From assembly GCF_020217485.1 (NCBI RefSeq), contig NZ_JAEKMI010000016.1:1-64000 (forward strand): a stretch of DNA of 64,000 nucleotides. The letters run 5' to 3'. The notes under the pieces are model-generated. The model saw only the letters and a list, made by a program, of their open reading frames with translations, did not search any database and was not told the origin of the DNA. The stretch is from Mycobacterium sp. WUMAC-067 (GTDB taxonomy: Bacteria > Actinomycetota > Actinomycetes > Mycobacteriales > Mycobacteriaceae). The position numbers were made by a program, and so were the translations under genes. The number at the start of each line of letters is the position of its first letter. Position 1 is the first letter of the stretch. Of the stretch, positions 24,019 to 33,386 are shown piece by piece.

Positions 24019-24492
24019 GTGAGCGCCGGCGGTTATGTGTCGCAGATCGACCGTTTGCTGACTTCTGCTGTGTCGGTCTTTCCTGACCCGTCTCGCAGTG
24101 TGGAGTGGGTCGGGTTGGATCGGCCAACGATCGCGGCCGCGCCGGCCGACGGCGGCGGCCAACTCGGCGAGGCGCTCGACCAGGCGACAGATACCTATGC
24201 GCGGATGGCTGCGGAAACTGAAGCGGTGCAGGCGGCGATCCGTGAAGCCGCGGAATCGGCTGCCGAGACAGCCCGGCAGGCAGCCATCAACATGGCGTCG
24301 ATCCGGGACGCCGCCCAGTCCCAGGGGACAGCGATCATGCCGACCGAGGATCTTGAGACGGCCGAGCCGCACGACCTGAAGCTGTTGGTTGAGACGATGG
24401 ATTCCAAGCTGGAAGCGGCACAGGATGTCCTCGGCACCACCCGTGAGAACTTCGAGCGCAACGCTGAGCGGCTACGGGCGACCTACCTGTAG
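24019..24492 (+). CDS. Stand-alone paralogue of the ESX-type N-module
   Basis: The 157-residue product opens SAGGYVSQIDRLLTSAVSVF, clearly related to the N-modules at 19515 and 24683. It keeps the same helical layout through AAQSQGTAI and LKLLVETMDSKLEAAQD. It stops where the others enter their Gly-rich linker, so it lacks a catalytic domain. It may be a structural partner, an export helper or a module waiting for a C-terminal domain. It is much diverged from the near-identical pair. Confidence 0.68.
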   Translation: MSAGGYVSQIDRLLTSAVSVFPDPSRSVEWVGLDRPTIAAAPADGGGQLGEALDQATDTYARMAAETEAVQAAIREAAESAAETARQAAINMASIRDAAQSQGTAIMPTEDLETAEPHDLKLLVETMDSKLEAAQDVLGTTRENFERNAERLRATYL

Positions 24493-24638
24493 CCGAGTGT
24501 GGCAGCAAAATCGCGGCTGCCAGATTCACTCGACCATCTGACCTGCACCGTCACGCGCGCCGCTGCGCGGATCTCGCGGATTCGCTCGACCACCCAGCAA
24601 ACCACGCTGATCGGCATCAAAGCGGACAACTCACCCGG

Positions 24639-25272
24639 TTTGGGTGTGGTTGGGGGTGTGGGGTGGTGGTTAGTTTTGGTGGGTGAGTGGCGGGTCGGTT
24701 GGTGCGTATGTGGCGCAGGTCGATCGTGTGTTGTCTGCCGGTGTTGGGTTGTTTCCCGAGTTCGGTGGTCCGGGTCGGGTTGATGGTGGTGGGCCGGTGG
24801 TGCCGGGGGCTCCGTCGGGTGGTCGGTTGCAGACCGGTGTGGATGGTGCTGCTGGGAGTTATCGGCAGGGCTGGTCTGGTGTGTCGGGGTTGGATTCGGA
24901 CACCAACACCGCGGCGGCTGATGGTCGTTCTGCCGGTGAGCAGGGTCGTGGTGGGGCCTCAGGGGTGCGGGATTCGGCGCGGTCTCAGGCGGCGGCGATC
25001 GCGCCGGCTACCGGGACTCCGGCGGGGTCGCGGTTGATGGTGTCGACGATGGATGAGCGTATGGCCGCGATGCAGCAGCAGATCGATACCACCAAGGCTC
25101 AGAACAAGTTGGTGGCTGCGCGGGTGCGTCAGTTGGCCCAGGCCTACCGGGCCAGTGCAGCGATGGGTGGTGGTGGCCGCGGGATGATGGGCGGTATGGG
25201 GATGCCCAGCTTCGGCGGTGGCGGCATGCCCGCCGGTGGCGGTGGTGGTGGTATCCCCGGACTCAACGCACT
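24639..25272 (+). repeat. Long direct repeat, copy 2 (634 bp)
   Basis: Near-identical to 19471-20104, including the upstream promoter. Differences cluster in the first ~130 bases and in the linker-coding part. The high identity implies recent duplication or gene conversion. Confidence 0.9.
24671..24682 (+). promoter_or_regulatory. Leaderless-type -10 element before the 24683 gene
   Basis: TAGTTT plus the six-base spacer tggtgg precede GTG 24683, the same as at 19503-19514. Confidence 0.55.
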
Positions 25273-25732
25273 GGCAGGCCTAACCTCACTCGGCCGCGGC
25301 CAGAATGGTCACCGCGGCGCATCCGGCGCCGAACAGCAGGTCAATGCACTGTTCGGCCAGGGCCGTGCCCCGAACGGGACAATTGAGCGAGCTATCGCGT
25401 TCGCCAAAGCTCAGCTGGGTAAGCCGTACCGTCTCGGCGCGAATGGCCCTAATGTCTGGGACTGCTCGTCGTTGGTCCAAAAGGCCTATGCGAGTGCGGG
25501 GATATCGTTGCCACGCACAACGTATGAGCAGATTGGTGTGGGTATGCCGGTGTCGCGCAGCGACATACGAGCCGGAGACATCATCCTGCAGAATTTCTCG
25601 GCGCCCGGCGTTCCTGAGCATACGGCGATCGCGGTGTCGCCGACCATGCAGATTGAAGCGCCGAATTCCCGCGAGGTTGTGAAGTACTCGCCGATTCCCT
25701 CGGGGCCCATCGTGGTCAAGCGGGTCGCCTGA
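24683..25732 (+). CDS. Modular ESX-type protein with NlpC/P60 domain
   Basis: The 349-residue protein shares its first ~150 residues and Gly/Met linker with the 19515 protein, then switches to a C-terminal NlpC/P60 peptidase (about 235-349). Catalytic residues are visible: Cys261 in VWDCSSLVQ and His313 in PEHTAIAV. NlpC/P60 enzymes cut peptidoglycan stem peptides, usually D-gamma-Glu to DAP. With the glycan-cutting paralogue upstream, the pair could attack both bonds of the wall. No Sec signal is present. The gene lies directly before eccB, separated by a terminator-like hairpin. Confidence 0.8.
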   Translation: MSGGSVGAYVAQVDRVLSAGVGLFPEFGGPGRVDGGGPVVPGAPSGGRLQTGVDGAAGSYRQGWSGVSGLDSDTNTAAADGRSAGEQGRGGASGVRDSARSQAAAIAPATGTPAGSRLMVSTMDERMAAMQQQIDTTKAQNKLVAARVRQLAQAYRASAAMGGGGRGMMGGMGMPSFGGGGMPAGGGGGGIPGLNALAGLTSLGRGQNGHRGASGAEQQVNALFGQGRAPNGTIERAIAFAKAQLGKPYRLGANGPNVWDCSSLVQKAYASAGISLPRTTYEQIGVGMPVSRSDIRAGDIILQNFSAPGVPEHTAIAVSPTMQIEAPNSREVVKYSPIPSGPIVVKRVA

Positions 25733-25750
25733 CATCCGAGCCATCATCAG

Positions 25751-25783
25751 CCGCCTCGATCACTGGGCGCAGTGATCGGGCGG
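25751..25783 (+). terminator. Hairpin between the NlpC/P60 gene and eccB
   Basis: A 13-pair stem (CCGCC plus CGATCACT against AGTGATCG plus GGCGG, one bulged T) closes a 6-base loop about 20 bases after the stop. It would separate the hydrolase transcript from the ESX operon. Confidence 0.68.
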
Positions 25784-25793
25784 GATTCGATGG

Positions 25794-25838
25794 ATTTTGG
25801 TGTGGTTGAGGGTGCTGGCCACCGTTAGTTTGGGGATA
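25794..25838 (+). promoter_or_regulatory. Probable eccB promoter with shared upstream motif
   Basis: The motif tttTggtgtggttg...gttagttt resembles the sequence ahead of the two repeat-borne genes, including TAGTTT at 25826-25831. Here a leader of about 40 bases with GGGGAGG precedes GTG 25879. This suggests co-regulation of hydrolases and secretion machine. Confidence 0.4.
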
Positions 25839-25878
25839 CGCGAATGCGTTCGCCTGGGCGGACGGGGAGGTAGACGGG

Positions 25879-27420
25879 GTGGCTGAGCAGCAAGAACCGG
25901 ATCAGAACGCGACTTCTGGTGGGTCGCGGTGGCGGGGCCGCGGGCTGGGCTATGCAACTCGGGTGCAGGTGACCGCGCACCAGTTCAATGCGCGGCGTGC
26001 CGTCACGGCATTGACCCGCTGGTATGTCGGCATGGAGTCCGATCAGCATCGCCGGCAGTCGATGGCTCATGTGGCCGGTGTGACCGTCGTGGTGGTGATC
26101 TGCCTGGGCGCCTTGTTTTGGTCGTTTCTGCGGCCGGCGGGATCGGCGGGGCAGTCCAAGATCATTGCCGACCAGAACACGAACGCGCTGTATGTGCGGG
26201 TCGGCGACACCTTGCGTCCTGTTCTGAATCTGGCGTCGGCGCGGTTGATCGCGGGATCTGCGGACAACCCTGCGCGGGTCCGCAACAGTGAGATCGAGTC
26301 GCGGCCGCGGGGAACACTGGTGGGTATCCCCGGCGCCCCGGACCAGCTGGCTGTGACCTCGCCGCCCAAATCGTCGTGGCTGGTGTGCGATGCGGTGACG
26401 AAAGCGTTCGGGGCCGGCGCCCCAGAGCCGGTGACGGTGACCGTGATTGACGGTCAGCCTGACCTGTCTGACCGCCGGCGGGTGCTCGACCCGCAGGATG
26501 CGGTGCTGCTGCGCTATGACGACGGTGTGTGGCTGATCCGCGACGGTCGCCGCTCCAAGGTTGACCCGGCCCAGCGCCCGGTCCTGTTGGCGCTGGGGGT
26601 GAGCGCCGACAACATTTCGTCGGCGCGGCCGATGAGCAAGGCGTTGTTCGATGCGATCCCGGTCGGATCGGCTCTGTCGGTGCCGATGATTCCCAAACTC
26701 GGTGAGCCAGCGGGCTTTCCGAAGGCCCCGGGTCCGGTGGGAACGGTGGTGTCGACGCCGCAAGTCGGCGGTGACCTCACGTACTCGGTGGTGCTGGCCA
26801 ATGGAATGCAGACCGTCTCGCCGGTGGTGGCGCAGATCTTGCAGAACGCGAACGGAACCGGCGCGGGGATGCCGGTCCTGGCCGGCCCTGCGCTCGCTGA
26901 CCTTCCTGTCACCGACAGCTTGGATGTCTCGGCCTATCCGGATCAGCGGTTGCGGCTGGTGGACACCGAGGCCAACCCGGCCACGTGTTGGTGGTGGCAG
27001 AAGACGATCGGGGAGGGCCGTGCGCAGACCTCGCTGGTGTCGGGTCCGACGGTGCCGATCGCGGCCGACAAAGTCGACAGGGTGGTGGCCAGGGCCAAGC
27101 CCGATCCGTCCGGCGCATTGGCTGACAAGGTGTACTTCGGGCCGGATGCGGCGAACTACGTGGCCTCCACGGGCAACGATCCCGCAGCGGCGACCGTGGA
27201 AACACAGTGGTTCATCTCGGAGTGGGGTGCTCGTTTCGGGGTGCCCCGCGATCAGGAGACAGAGCGCGCGCTGGGGTTTGGCACAGCGACCATCCCGGCT
27301 CCGTGGGTGGTTCTCAAGCTGCTGACGCTGGGCCCGGTGTTGTCGAAAGCGGATGCGGCGGTAACCCATGACATTTTGCCGACAGATCAGCAGCCAGGGG
27401 AATTGAGGCAGCCGAAGTGA
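25879..27420 (+). CDS. eccB: ESX core component EccB
   Basis: The 513-residue protein has a short cytosolic N-terminus, one transmembrane helix (about 64-84, VAGVTVVVVICLGALFWSF) and a large periplasmic part with the repeated-domain pattern of EccB. Typical EccB motifs are visible: TRVQVTAHQFNARRAVTALT near the start and GLWLIRDGRR-like VWLIRDGRRSKVD. EccB forms the periplasmic part of the type VII secretion pore with EccC, EccD and EccE. GTG start with a good ribosome site. The stop overlaps the eccC start by four bases. Confidence 0.95.
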   Translation: MAEQQEPDQNATSGGSRWRGRGLGYATRVQVTAHQFNARRAVTALTRWYVGMESDQHRRQSMAHVAGVTVVVVICLGALFWSFLRPAGSAGQSKIIADQNTNALYVRVGDTLRPVLNLASARLIAGSADNPARVRNSEIESRPRGTLVGIPGAPDQLAVTSPPKSSWLVCDAVTKAFGAGAPEPVTVTVIDGQPDLSDRRRVLDPQDAVLLRYDDGVWLIRDGRRSKVDPAQRPVLLALGVSADNISSARPMSKALFDAIPVGSALSVPMIPKLGEPAGFPKAPGPVGTVVSTPQVGGDLTYSVVLANGMQTVSPVVAQILQNANGTGAGMPVLAGPALADLPVTDSLDVSAYPDQRLRLVDTEANPATCWWWQKTIGEGRAQTSLVSGPTVPIAADKVDRVVARAKPDPSGALADKVYFGPDAANYVASTGNDPAAATVETQWFISEWGARFGVPRDQETERALGFGTATIPAPWVVLKLLTLGPVLSKADAAVTHDILPTDQQPGELRQPK

Positions 27421-30400
27421 AAAAGAGTTTTGGTCGCGAAACGGTTCTTGAGGCCCCGCGCAAAATCACGCCCAGGCAGATCAATCTGCTCGCTCCATTG
27501 AAAGTCCCTGTGCCAGAGGGCAAGCCGTGGTGGCTGGTCGTGGTGGCCATCGGTGTCATCGGCTTGGTCGGTGGCATCGTGGTGGTCTCGTTCGCCAGCG
27601 GTGCACGAACCTTCAACGGGGTAGGTGCGCTGTTTCCGATCATGATGGTTGGCGGCATCATCGCGATGCTGTTCGGTAGCCGGTTCGGCGGGGGCAACCA
27701 GATGTCGCGAGGCAAGATGGACGCCCTACGCGCGCAGTTCATGGTGAAACTTGATGAGCTGCGGCGCGACTCGGACCGGGCCGCAGATGATCTGGATGAG
27801 AACTTCCGCTGGTATCACCCGCCGACGTCGACGTTGGAAGCCGCGCTCGGTGGACGCAGGATGTGGGAACGCAGCCCGGCCGGACGCGATACCTGGTTCG
27901 GCGTCATTCGGGTGGGTGTGGGTATGACGTCGTTGAAGCAGGCGCAAGCGGTGTCCTTCGCCGAGCCGGCCGACATGCCCACCGATATCGAGATGGAGCC
28001 TGCGACCGGGGTTGCGCTGCAGGAGTTCGTTCGCGCCCAGCAGGTCACCTATGGAACACCGGCGTTGATTTCACTGCTCGTCGAGCCGGGTTGGCGGCTG
28101 GATGGCGATCGTGAGCGCGCGCTGGCGTTGATGCGGGCCATCGTGTGCCAGATGGTGTTCTCTCATGGGCCCGATCACCTGCAGCTGATCGCTGTCACCG
28201 ATGACGTCGAGGAGTGGGATTGGCTCAAGTGGCTTCCCCATGTCGCCGACAACCGCGTCCAGGACGCCGCCGGCGGGTTGCGGATGGTTTACCCGTCGGT
28301 GCGGGACTTCTACGATGCGCAATACGGTGCTGTTCTGCAGGGTCGAGACCGGTTCAATCCGCGCCACGGCGCGGCCAAGGATCAGATCCAGCCGCTTCCG
28401 CACACGGTGATCATCAGCGACGTGTCCGATGGGTCCACGTGGAGCTCGTTGATCAACCCTGATGGTGTCGCGGGTGTCACGGTATTCGATCTACGCGGCG
28501 TGGTGCCCACGAGCGCAAATCCTCAGCGGCTGTTGCGGGTGAGTCCGACCGGCGACGTCGACGCGGTCCCGCGTGATCTCAACACCTTCGCCCCCGAACT
28601 CGACAACGAGCCGACATTCTTCGCCCGCGCCGACCAGATGAACCGGGAAGAGGCGGAGAATTTCGCGCTTGGGATGGCGCGGCAGCGGCTCTCTCAAGCG
28701 TACGAAATGATCGATGTCGCTGAGGATCCGAGCAATGGGCCAGCTCGCGACATACTCAGCTACTACGACATTGATGACCCCGCGAACATTGACTTCAACG
28801 CGTTGTGGGGTTCGCGCAGAGACATCTTGTCCGAGGACCGGATGATCGCTCCGTATGGCACGCGAGCAGACACCGGGGAGTTGCTGACGCTCGACATCAA
28901 GGAGACTGGCGCCGGCCCACACGGAATCATGGTCGGCACAACAGGGTCCGGCAAGACCGAGGGTCTGAAAACGTTCCTGCTCAGTTTGATTCTGGGTCAC
29001 TCGCCGGCGATCTTGCAGTTGGTTCTGGCTGACTTCAAGGGCGGGGCGGGTGTGAAACCGTTTTTCGGTGCACCTCACGTGTCATGTGTGATGACCGACC
29101 TTGAAGATGACCAAACGCAGCTGGGCCGGTTCGTCGACGCCCTGTTCGGCGAGATCGCCCGACGCAAGAAGATGTGCGATGACATCAATGCCGGAGATGC
29201 GGAGGACTACAACCGCCGTCGAGCCGACGCGGCCCGCAACCCTAACGGTCCTCAGCTGGATCCGATGCCTCGATTGTTCGTTGTGGTCGACGAGTTCACC
29301 GAGGGCTTCAAGATGGACCCGAACTTGCCGGTCATCTTCGATCAGATCGTGCGCCAGGGTCGCTCGCTGTGGGTCCATCTTCTGCTGGCCAGCCAGGAAG
29401 TGGACTCCCGAGCTGACAAGCTGACGACCAACATTCGGTATCGGCTGGCTCTGCGAACCGACTCAACGGCCAGTGCAGCTGCGTCCGGAGTGCCGGCGTC
29501 GGCGAACCTGCCGAACAAGAAGGGACTGGGCTATCTGCGTGTCGGGCTGACGGACGATCTGACCAAGATTCAGTTCGAGTACATGTGGCGCGACTACCGC
29601 AAACCCGGCGCGGTCAAGGATGACGACGGCGATACCGATCTGTCGACGGGCTCGCTGGAATACTTTGAACCGCAGCTGTTCACGGTGGCGCCGATCGTGG
29701 TCGACGAGCCCACCGTGGACGAGGGTACGGCGCAGCCTGCCGAGACCGACAGCCCGCCGTCGTCGTCCTCTTCCGACGACGATGGCGCTATTCGTAAGCC
29801 CAAGGTCGGTGAGGTCATCATCGACCAGCTCCGCGCGATTCCGTTCGAACCGCATCGGTTGTTCGGTCCGCCGTTGGACAAGCCGAGCACGATCGACGAC
29901 GTCGTCGAGACGTATCTGGGCCGGCCGTGGGACGAGCGCTACGCTGCCCAGCCCGATCTGGTGTTTCCGATCGGCGTCATCGACAGACCGTTCAAGCAGG
30001 ACCAGCAACCCCTATTGGCAGATGGCACAGGCAATTTGATGGTGCTGGGTGGACAGAGCTCAGGTAAGACCACCACGCTGGTGGACCTTATCTGCGCCGC
30101 GGCGATGACGCATACGCCAGAACAGGTGCAGTTCTACGTTCTGGCCTTGTCGGGCACTTCCCTGGCGGCGAGCGTGCGCGATTTCCCGCACGTGGGCCGG
30201 GTCGCGACCATGCTGGAGGAAGACGCCATTCGACGGACGGTGGCAGAACTTCTGGAGCTGCTTACCGTGCGTCGTCGCGGATTCCTCGAGTGGGGTGTGA
30301 CCTCGATGGAGGAGTTCCGCAACCGCAAAGCCGCTGTGCGCCGGCAGCCTGGGGAGCAGGCTTCCGCCGATCCGGTGGCCCAGGATCGGTTCGGCGATGT

Positions 30401-31646
30401 CTATTTGGTCATCGACAACTTCGCAGCCCTGACCGATCAAGCGTCGACATTCCGCGGCAAAGAGGTTCTCGTCGACGAGATCAACAAGTTGATCCGCGAA
30501 GGTGGCAGCTTCGGTATCCACGTGGTGGTGGCGGTGAGCAAGCCCCAGGAGTTGTCGCCCCAGATGCGTGACTTGTTCAACGAGGGTCGTATCGAGTTGA
30601 AGGCCGACGAGACGAACGTGCGGCTGGTGAAGTCCTCGGAAGCCAAGAAGGTTCCTAGTAACCGCCCGGGCCGCGGCATGGTCGCGCAGAACTATCTGCG
30701 AGAAGGGTGGGATGTGGTCGGCCTGCATACCATGATGGCGCGCCCAGCGTTGCGCGGAACTGGAGAGCGGGTGTTCGAAGCACAGAGCGTGGTGGCGAGG
30801 GTGTCCCAGCTGGCCGAGGGTTACCGGCCTGCCCCGCGTGTGCGCCAGCTTCCCAATCGCGTCGAGCTTGCGCAGCTGCGCAAGTCCGCTGCATCTCATA
30901 ATCATGCTGGTGCGGTGTGGGCGGTCAACGAGTTCTCGCTGCCAGTGGGGTTGGATAACGCCCGTTCGCCGTTCCTGGTGGTCACTGGCAGCCGGCAATG
31001 TGGTCGCACGACGACATGTGCGGCGATCATGTCCGAGATCGGCCGGGTGTATGCGCCCGGTTCATCGAAAGCGGTGCGGGCTGTTGACGACACCCGGCCT
31101 TCGGCCCAGGTCTGGTTGATCAGTCCGAGCCGTGAGCTGCTGCGGGTGCTCGACGAGGGCTATGTGGAGGCCTTCTCCTACCGCACCGACACCACTGGAC
31201 AGCTGGCCGAACGTCTCAGCACGGTTTTGGCTGACCGGCTCCCGCAGGCTGACCTGGCGATGGATGCCACGTTCGAGAAGTCTTGGACGGGCCCGGAGAT
31301 CTTCCTGGTGATCGACGATGCCGAGCGCCTGCCGGCGGGCTACAACCACGTGTTCACGCCGTTGATGGAGGCGGCAAACGCCGCCGAAGATGTCGGACTC
31401 CACATCATCTACAGCCGTCAATTCGGTGGCTGGATGAGCGTGGCGGGACGCGATCCCCTGCTAGCAACAATGATGCAAGCAAACGCAGATTTGCTGGTGA
31501 TGGATTCCGATTCGGACGAAGGGTTTGTTCGCGGAAGATGGAAAGGCCATCCGATGCCCCAAGGGCGCGGATTCTTGATGGGTACCGGTGGATCGGGATC
31601 ATACGTGCAGGTGGGATGGGTTCCGGTGGGTACCGAGAATGCTTGA
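27417..31646 (+). CDS. eccC: ESX FtsK/SpoIIIE-type ATPase EccC (single chain)
   Basis: The 1409-residue motor protein has two N-terminal membrane helices (about 40-90), a DUF domain and three FtsK/SpoIIIE ATPase domains. P-loops are GTTGSGKT at 507-514, GGQSSGKT at 878-885 and a degenerate GSRQCGRT at 1191-1198 with Arg in place of Lys. It recognises substrate tails and drives export. EccC is one polypeptide here, unlike the split form of ESX-1, and so resembles the ESX-2/3/4/5 and plasmid types. The start GTG overlaps the eccB stop. Confidence 0.96.
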   Translation: MKKSFGRETVLEAPRKITPRQINLLAPLKVPVPEGKPWWLVVVAIGVIGLVGGIVVVSFASGARTFNGVGALFPIMMVGGIIAMLFGSRFGGGNQMSRGKMDALRAQFMVKLDELRRDSDRAADDLDENFRWYHPPTSTLEAALGGRRMWERSPAGRDTWFGVIRVGVGMTSLKQAQAVSFAEPADMPTDIEMEPATGVALQEFVRAQQVTYGTPALISLLVEPGWRLDGDRERALALMRAIVCQMVFSHGPDHLQLIAVTDDVEEWDWLKWLPHVADNRVQDAAGGLRMVYPSVRDFYDAQYGAVLQGRDRFNPRHGAAKDQIQPLPHTVIISDVSDGSTWSSLINPDGVAGVTVFDLRGVVPTSANPQRLLRVSPTGDVDAVPRDLNTFAPELDNEPTFFARADQMNREEAENFALGMARQRLSQAYEMIDVAEDPSNGPARDILSYYDIDDPANIDFNALWGSRRDILSEDRMIAPYGTRADTGELLTLDIKETGAGPHGIMVGTTGSGKTEGLKTFLLSLILGHSPAILQLVLADFKGGAGVKPFFGAPHVSCVMTDLEDDQTQLGRFVDALFGEIARRKKMCDDINAGDAEDYNRRRADAARNPNGPQLDPMPRLFVVVDEFTEGFKMDPNLPVIFDQIVRQGRSLWVHLLLASQEVDSRADKLTTNIRYRLALRTDSTASAAASGVPASANLPNKKGLGYLRVGLTDDLTKIQFEYMWRDYRKPGAVKDDDGDTDLSTGSLEYFEPQLFTVAPIVVDEPTVDEGTAQPAETDSPPSSSSSDDDGAIRKPKVGEVIIDQLRAIPFEPHRLFGPPLDKPSTIDDVVETYLGRPWDERYAAQPDLVFPIGVIDRPFKQDQQPLLADGTGNLMVLGGQSSGKTTTLVDLICAAAMTHTPEQVQFYVLALSGTSLAASVRDFPHVGRVATMLEEDAIRRTVAELLELLTVRRRGFLEWGVTSMEEFRNRKAAVRRQPGEQASADPVAQDRFGDVYLVIDNFAALTDQASTFRGKEVLVDEINKLIREGGSFGIHVVVAVSKPQELSPQMRDLFNEGRIELKADETNVRLVKSSEAKKVPSNRPGRGMVAQNYLREGWDVVGLHTMMARPALRGTGERVFEAQSVVARVSQLAEGYRPAPRVRQLPNRVELAQLRKSAASHNHAGAVWAVNEFSLPVGLDNARSPFLVVTGSRQCGRTTTCAAIMSEIGRVYAPGSSKAVRAVDDTRPSAQVWLISPSRELLRVLDEGYVEAFSYRTDTTGQLAERLSTVLADRLPQADLAMDATFEKSWTGPEIFLVIDDAERLPAGYNHVFTPLMEAANAAEDVGLHIIYSRQFGGWMSVAGRDPLLATMMQANADLLVMDSDSDEGFVRGRWKGHPMPQGRGFLMGTGGSGSYVQVGWVPVGTENA

Positions 31647-31716
31647 TTTTGGGTACGGCGCGACGTTTAGTCCGCCGTTATGCTGAGTCTGAAATCGTGA
31701 CGTCGGGAGGAAACGC

Positions 31717-32013
31717 ATGTTTACGCACAACGACCCCGCAGCAATGGTGGCAACCGCTGGCGAACTGCAGGCACTTGGCTCGACCATGACGGCAACCAAT
31801 GGCGCCGTCGCCGCTCCGACCACCGGTGTTCTCCCGCCGGCGGCCGATCCCACCTCGGCACTGCTTGCCCTGTCGTTCGCCACTCATGGCGGGGTGTACC
31901 AGGCGGCAGGCGGGGTGGCGACGGCGGTCAATGAGATGTTCGTGACCACGATGGGTGTGGGGGCCGGCAGCTATGAAGCCACCGAGGCCCTCAACGTTCT
32001 TGCGTCGATGTAG
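31717..32013 (+). CDS. PE family protein
   Basis: The 98-residue protein is the size of a bare PE domain: two helices around a turn, and the general ESX export signal near the end (Tyr-Glu-Ala-Thr-Glu, YxxxE). PE proteins dimerise with a PPE partner and leave the cell through ESX systems. A strong GGAGGAAA ribosome site precedes ATG 31717. The PPE gene follows 29 bases later and is surely its partner. Confidence 0.9.
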   Translation: MFTHNDPAAMVATAGELQALGSTMTATNGAVAAPTTGVLPPAADPTSALLALSFATHGGVYQAAGGVATAVNEMFVTTMGVGAGSYEATEALNVLASM

Positions 32014-32042
32014 CAGCGGCGAACCTTCGATCTGACTAGCAG

Positions 32043-33224
32043 ATGACTGATTACGGTGGTCTTCCTCCGGAGATCAACTCCGGCCGGATGTACGCCGGAC
32101 CTGGTTCGGGCGCCATGGTCGCGGCCGCGACTGCATGGCACACACTGGCCGCGGAGCTGGGCAGTGTCGGCGCGGCTTATCAGGCCGTCGTCGATGCCCT
32201 GCTGACCACCTCCTGGCAGGGACCGTCGTCACTGTCGATGGCGACCGCGGCCGCACCGTACGTGACGTGGATCTTGGCCACCGCGGCACAGTCCGAGGCG
32301 GCAGGTCTGGCCGCCACTCAGGCAGCCGCGGTGTTCGAAACCGCCCGGGCCGGAGTGGTTCCACCAGCGGCGATCGAAGCCAACCGCAATGCCTTGCAGA
32401 CCCTCATCGCCACCAACTTCATGGGCGTGAATAGCGGCGCGATCGCGGCCACCATCGCGGCATACGACGAGATGTGGGTGCAGGACGCCACGGTCCTCTA
32501 CGGATATTCCGCGGACGCCGCAGGGGTGTCTAGTGGCCTGGCGGCGACGCCGTTCATCCCACCGCCGCCGAACACCAACCCGGCGGGCCTGGCCGCGCAA
32601 GGCTTGGCCGTCACAGAGGCGGGCGGGAAGGCGGCGGGCAACGCCAGCGAGAAAGTCGCCAACGCGAGCCTGCAAACCACCTCGATGCCCGGCAACGTGG
32701 ATGCCCAATCCATGCTGTCCATGGGCCCACAGTTCATGAGCATGATTCCGCAAGCGCTGCAAGGGCTTTCCCAACCTGCGACCGCACCGCTGCAGAGCAT
32801 GGGCCAGTTTCAATCGCTGCTGAGCCCGCTCATGGGGGCGATGAACAACCCCGGCTTGACCAGCGCCGTCAATGCCTCGGGCATGACCGCCGCGCCTACA
32901 GGCGCCCTTTCGGCACTCAGCGGAGGTGGCGGCGGCCTGGTCAGCGGGGGCGCGGGTCCGGTGTCAGCGGCCCTTGGGCGCGGCGGCAGCATCAGTGGTC
33001 TGTCGGTGCCGGCGACATGGGCGGCCGGCACCCAGAACGGTGCGACGACAAACACCACGGTGGTACCAGCGTCGGCGACCACGCCGACCGGCGCGGTGCC
33101 AGCATCCGGGAGTACCGGCATGGCCGGCGCCCCGGTGGGTGCGATGGGAGGCCGTGACGGCCAGGGGGACGGCGGGCGGCCCGGCTACGGGTCGGTGGTA
33201 CGGGTACTGCCGGATCCGCGATGA
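32043..33224 (+). CDS. PPE family protein
   Basis: The 393-residue protein has the N-terminal PPE domain with LPPEINS at 7-13 and the WxG turn (SWQG) at 57-60, followed by an Ala/Gly/Ser-rich C-terminal region. It would pair with the upstream PE protein and be held soluble by EspG, encoded 0.9 kb downstream. The C-terminal part has no enzyme motif. The short Gly-rich stretch (SGGGGGLVSGG) is not a large repeat like those of PPE-MPTR proteins. Confidence 0.93.
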   Translation: MTDYGGLPPEINSGRMYAGPGSGAMVAAATAWHTLAAELGSVGAAYQAVVDALLTTSWQGPSSLSMATAAAPYVTWILATAAQSEAAGLAATQAAAVFETARAGVVPPAAIEANRNALQTLIATNFMGVNSGAIAATIAAYDEMWVQDATVLYGYSADAAGVSSGLAATPFIPPPPNTNPAGLAAQGLAVTEAGGKAAGNASEKVANASLQTTSMPGNVDAQSMLSMGPQFMSMIPQALQGLSQPATAPLQSMGQFQSLLSPLMGAMNNPGLTSAVNASGMTAAPTGALSALSGGGGGLVSGGAGPVSAALGRGGSISGLSVPATWAAGTQNGATTNTTVVPASATTPTGAVPASGSTGMAGAPVGAMGGRDGQGDGGRPGYGSVVRVLPDPR

Positions 33225-33301
33225 CGAGCAGGCAAACTCGAACCTGTGTGATTGACACAAAGAGGGGGTCAAAGATTTTTCCAACCAATTTCTTTTGACC
33301 G

Positions 33302-33329
33302 TTGCAGTGGCATATCCCGCCACTAGACT
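33302..33329 (+). promoter_or_regulatory. Putative promoter of the esx pair
   Basis: TTGCAG at 33302-33307 and TAGACT at 33324-33329 are spaced by 16 bases and fit a housekeeping mycobacterial promoter. The 160-base gap here would allow separate strong expression of the two esx genes. Confidence 0.4.
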
Positions 33330-33386
33330 TCGAATTGCGGACAGCAAACACGAATTTGAACTGCCATTTCCGACAAGGAGATACAC

